8,668 nucleotides of DNA from NCBI GenBank assembly GCA_029975625.1, contig JARKOR010000116.1:1-8668 (forward strand). Direction: 5' to 3'. Positions 7,082-8,668 of this stretch are shown here, piece after piece. The notes beneath the pieces were generated by a model, which did not search any database, was not told where the DNA came from, and saw only the letters and a program-made list of their open reading frames with translations. The position numbers were made by a program, and so were the translations under genes. Source of the stretch: Nanosynbacter sp. (GTDB lineage Bacteria > Patescibacteriota > Saccharimonadia > Saccharimonadales > Saccharimonadaceae). Numbering within the stretch: position 1 is the stretch's first letter; every line of letters begins with the position of its first letter.

Positions 7082-8167
7082 CTAGTTTTCTTTCGCTTCA
7101 GATTCTAGGAAGCTATTGATAAACCCATCGATCTGCCCATCAAGCACTTTTTGCGCATCTTTTTCCTCGTACTTCGTGCGCGTATCCTTCACCAAAGTGT
7201 ACGGATGGAGGACATAATTGCGTATTTGACTACCCCAGTTAGCCGACTCGCCAGCGCGAAGATCGGCGATTTTATCGGCATGTTGCTCAAGCTGCATGGC
7301 AAGCAGCTTGGAGCGCAAAATCTTGAGCGCCGTCTCTTTGTTCTGAATCTGGCTGCGCTCATTTTGAATAGCCACCACAATTCCCGTCGGTATATGCGTT
7401 ACGCGCACCGCCGAGTCGGTCGTGTTCACGCTTTGCCCGCCATGCCCGCCGGAGCGATAGACATCGATTTTCAAATCATTCGCATCAATCTCAACCTCGT
7501 CCGGCGCGTCAATCTTCGGCAAAACTTCCACAAGCGCAAAACTGGTTTGGCGTAAATTATCACTATTGAACGGGCTGAGGCGCACTAGGCGATGCACGCC
7601 ATTTTCCGAACGCAATTTGCCGTACGCGAACGGACCGGAAATCTCCAAGACCACTGTCTTAATGCCCGCGTCATCGTTGGTCGAACACTCCAAGGTTTCA
7701 GTTTTCATGTCGGATTTCTCGGCCCAACGCAAGTACATCCGCTCCAGCATCGCCGCAAAATCCTGCGCATCTAACCCGCCGACACCAGCGGATATTCTGA
7801 CGACTGCCTCGCGCTTGTCATACTTGCCGCTAAACAGCAGATCGGTCTTTCTTCGAGCAAACTCCTGCTCAAGGGCGTCAATTTGCGCTTCAAACTCAGG
7901 CAATAGGTCGTCATCGCCAATCTCCATCAATTCCGAAATATCGTCCAATTGCACCGCCAGCGTCTGCCATGGCTGAATTGTCTGGCGAATGCTCGCCGCC
8001 TTCTTCGCCAACCCTTGGGCAGTATCAGGATTGTTCCACACTTCCGGCTGATTAAGCTGCTCATCGACACCGACAAGCTCTTTTTCCAGCGTCTCAAACT
8101 GCAGAGCGTCCTTCGCCCGCGCCACCTGAACACTCAGCTCGTCAATTCGTTTTTTCAGCGGTTGCAT
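7082..8167 (-). CDS. prfB: Peptide chain release factor 2
   Basis: A 361-residue class I release factor. The anticodon-like tripeptide is SPF (198-200, in VRLSPFNSDNLRQTSFA), which identifies RF2, the factor that reads UAA and UGA stops in the ribosomal A site. The catalytic GGQ is at 243-245 (RSGGHGGQSVN). Its glutamine triggers peptidyl-tRNA hydrolysis and is the usual target of PrmC methylation. The N-terminal helical domain includes the family motif LNQPEVWNNP (38-47). The length matches other RF2 proteins, and the reading frame is continuous from ATG. The programmed +1 frameshift (CUU-UGA-C near codon 25) that autoregulates prfB in many bacteria is absent. Three neighbouring genes end in UGA, so RF2 is needed to terminate them. 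prfB itself ends in TAG, which RF2 does not read. It has its own promoter. Confidence 0.97.
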   Translation of the reverse strand: MQPLKKRIDELSVQVARAKDALQFETLEKELVGVDEQLNQPEVWNNPDTAQGLAKKAASIRQTIQPWQTLAVQLDDISELMEIGDDDLLPEFEAQIDALEQEFARRKTDLLFSGKYDKREAVVRISAGVGGLDAQDFAAMLERMYLRWAEKSDMKTETLECSTNDDAGIKTVVLEISGPFAYGKLRSENGVHRLVRLSPFNSDNLRQTSFALVEVLPKIDAPDEVEIDANDLKIDVYRSGGHGGQSVNTTDSAVRVTHIPTGIVVAIQNERSQIQNKETALKILRSKLLAMQLEQHADKIADLRAGESANWGSQIRNYVLHPYTLVKDTRTKYEEKDAQKVLDGQIDGFINSFLESEAKEN

Positions 8168-8176
8168 ATGATTACT

Positions 8177-8185
8177 ATTATAGCA
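8177..8185 (-). promoter_or_regulatory. Extended -10 promoter of prfB
   Basis: The minus strand reads TGcTATAAT, a perfect hexamer with the extended element, nine bases before the ATG at 8167. The predicted leader is about two or three bases, with no Shine-Dalgarno. No convincing -35 is seen. Confidence 0.7.
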
Positions 8186-8216
8186 CGTTTGCGACAGAGG
8201 TAATCTTGCCTGTTTA

Positions 8217-8245
8217 TTGACTATTTTGTTTTTATGTGGTAATAT
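8217..8245 (+). promoter_or_regulatory. Promoter of the small membrane protein gene
   Basis: TTGACT (8217-8222, five of six), a 17-base spacer, then TAATAT (8240-8245) preceded by TGG, an extended -10. Transcription would start near 8252, leaving a leader of about 36 bases. It fires away from the prfB promoter, so the 8168-8287 gap is a divergent promoter region. Confidence 0.65.
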
Positions 8246-8253
8246 ATTATCAA

Positions 8254-8280
8254 CCTCTCGCTCAACCGAGTTAGAGGAAG
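8254..8280 (+). promoter_or_regulatory. Leader hairpin and Shine-Dalgarno of the small membrane protein gene
   Basis: AGAGGAAG (8273-8280) is a good SD seven bases before the ATG at 8288. Its AGAGG (8273-8277) is complementary to CCTCT (8254-8258) near the predicted mRNA 5' end, and TCG (8258-8260) can alternatively pair with CGA (8267-8269). The leader could therefore hide the SD. Whether this regulates translation is inference. Confidence 0.5.
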
Positions 8281-8287
8281 TGTTTGG

Positions 8288-8566
8288 ATGGGAGTAGAAA
8301 TGGGAACTTTCGTGTTCTGGGTGGGAGCGGTGACGTTCTACGTCCTTGTATGGCTCAGCCCTTTACTATCGGAGACGCGCCAGTGGGCGATGTGGAGCTG
8401 GATGTCCTCAATAGTCGGTGGCCTTGGCCTGATGATCAAGGCACGAACGGATCTCGGCCATACTGGATGGGAGCCATCCCTGGCAAGGGACATCTTCGAC
8501 TGGCTCATCATCATCTTCGGCTTGCTGATTGCCCTCCGCAAGCCCCCAAAAAGGCCCCGTGTATAA
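8288..8566 (+). CDS. Small membrane protein of unknown function
   Basis: A 92-residue protein I do not recognise. Three hydrophobic segments are visible: about 7-27, 33-50 (with WAMWSWMSS) and 69-84 (DWLIIIFGLLIAL). A polar stretch (KARTDLGHTGWEPSLARD) separates the second from the third, and the C-terminus is basic and proline-rich (RKPPKRPRV). It is unusually rich in tryptophan, with six residues. Support for a real gene: a promoter, a well-spaced SD, a natural stop (TAA) and a hairpin downstream. It is the only plus-strand gene in the window. Its third codon positions favour C and G (ATC, CTC, GGC, GTG), and its leader style differs from its neighbours, which may mean a separate origin. 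Size and helices resemble small holin-like or membrane-modulator proteins, but nothing specific supports that. An alternative ATG at 8300 would remove four residues. Confidence 0.65.
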   Translation: MGVEMGTFVFWVGAVTFYVLVWLSPLLSETRQWAMWSWMSSIVGGLGLMIKARTDLGHTGWEPSLARDIFDWLIIIFGLLIALRKPPKRPRV

Positions 8567-8592
8567 CGGAGCTACAACAAAAGCTCAACCGC

Positions 8593-8659
8593 GAAAAGTA
8601 GCTCGCTGAGGCGACCCCACGTCACCCAGCTTGAGCTCACCTCGGTTGGGCTACTTTTC
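8593..8659 (+). terminator. Large hairpin after the small gene: bidirectional terminator or structured RNA
   Basis: gaaaagtagc (8593-8602) and gctacttttc (8650-8659) are perfect 10-bp inverted arms. The stem continues with three mostly wobble pairs (8603-8605 with 8647-8649), a one-base bulge at 8646 and six pairs (CTGAGG 8606-8611 with CCTCGG 8640-8645), about 19 pairs in total. The 28-base apical region holds GAC/GTC arms (8613-8615, 8621-8623) and the palindrome TGAGCTCA (8632-8639). The A-run and T-run at the two feet fit a terminator working in both directions, starting 27 bases after the small gene stop. The stem and structured loop are larger than most terminators, so a small structured RNA or attenuator is possible. 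The window ends nine bases later. Confidence 0.6.
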
Positions 8660-8668
8660 ATGTTTGGC

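Noticed and set aside
7151..7976. Long plus-strand frames opposite prfB (134 and 136 codons)
   Set aside because: They are antisense shadows of a well-supported gene; composition is Arg/Ser-rich and no domain is visible.
8252..8668. Known structured RNA (RNase P RNA, tmRNA, SRP RNA, 6S)
   Set aside because: None of the conserved core sequences of these RNAs that I can recall is present, and an open membrane-protein frame occupies most of the region.
1..8668. CRISPR arrays, tRNA or rRNA genes, insertion sequences, defence system
   Set aside because: No spaced direct repeats, cloverleaf-like segments, transposase motifs or recognised defence proteins were seen on either strand.

Overview
The window looks like a chromosomal segment of a Patescibacteria/CPR bacterium, most likely Candidatus Saccharibacteria (TM7). 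That assignment is an inference from gene content, the run prfB-ftsE-ftsX with a secreted coiled-coil protein nearby, and a coding style with roughly balanced GC. UGA is used as a real stop (ftsE, ftsX and the ABC ATPase all end in TGA) and a standard release factor 2 is present. This argues against the recoded lineages (Gracilibacteria, Absconditabacteria) that read UGA as glycine. No 16S or other marker is present to confirm the phylum.

Layout, right to left along the minus strand, where nearly everything is encoded. prfB (7082-8167) encodes peptide chain release factor 2. ftsE and ftsX (6210-6893 and 5227-6213) overlap by ATGA and encode the division ABC complex. A two-gene ABC-2 exporter follows, also ATGA-coupled: an ATPase (4469-5182) and a twelve-helix permease (2850-4472). 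Next is a DEAH-family RNA helicase (462-2759). Last is the first 121 codons of a secreted coiled-coil protein (1-363, running off the window) that resembles the EnvC/PcsB partners FtsEX controls. The exporter and helicase therefore sit between ftsX and its probable effector. The only plus-strand gene is an unrecognised 92-residue membrane protein (8288-8566), divergent from prfB and followed by a large hairpin.

Regulatory reading. Six promoters can be proposed, and all six carry an extended -10 (TGn before the hexamer). For the five minus-strand transcription units, the hexamer lies only 6-10 bases before the ATG, which predicts leaderless or nearly leaderless mRNAs. The second genes of the two operons instead have clear Shine-Dalgarno sequences. 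The plus-strand small gene breaks the pattern, with a leader of about 36 bases and an SD that can be masked by a hairpin. Two palindromic elements look like operators: a 16-bp one between -35 and -10 of the exporter operon, and a 52-bp near-perfect palindrome containing two 18-bp palindromes just upstream of the helicase promoter.

How the parts relate: FtsEX and the coiled-coil protein form a plausible septal wall-hydrolysis module. RF2 serves translation termination. The helicase probably acts in RNA metabolism. The exporter probably confers export or resistance to an amphipathic compound. No complete new multi-gene system can be demonstrated. The least explained parts are the right-end small gene with its structured flanks and the tandem palindromes at 2784-2835. 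Apart from the genes there is no gap over 300 bases. No tRNA, rRNA, CRISPR, insertion sequence or attachment site was seen.
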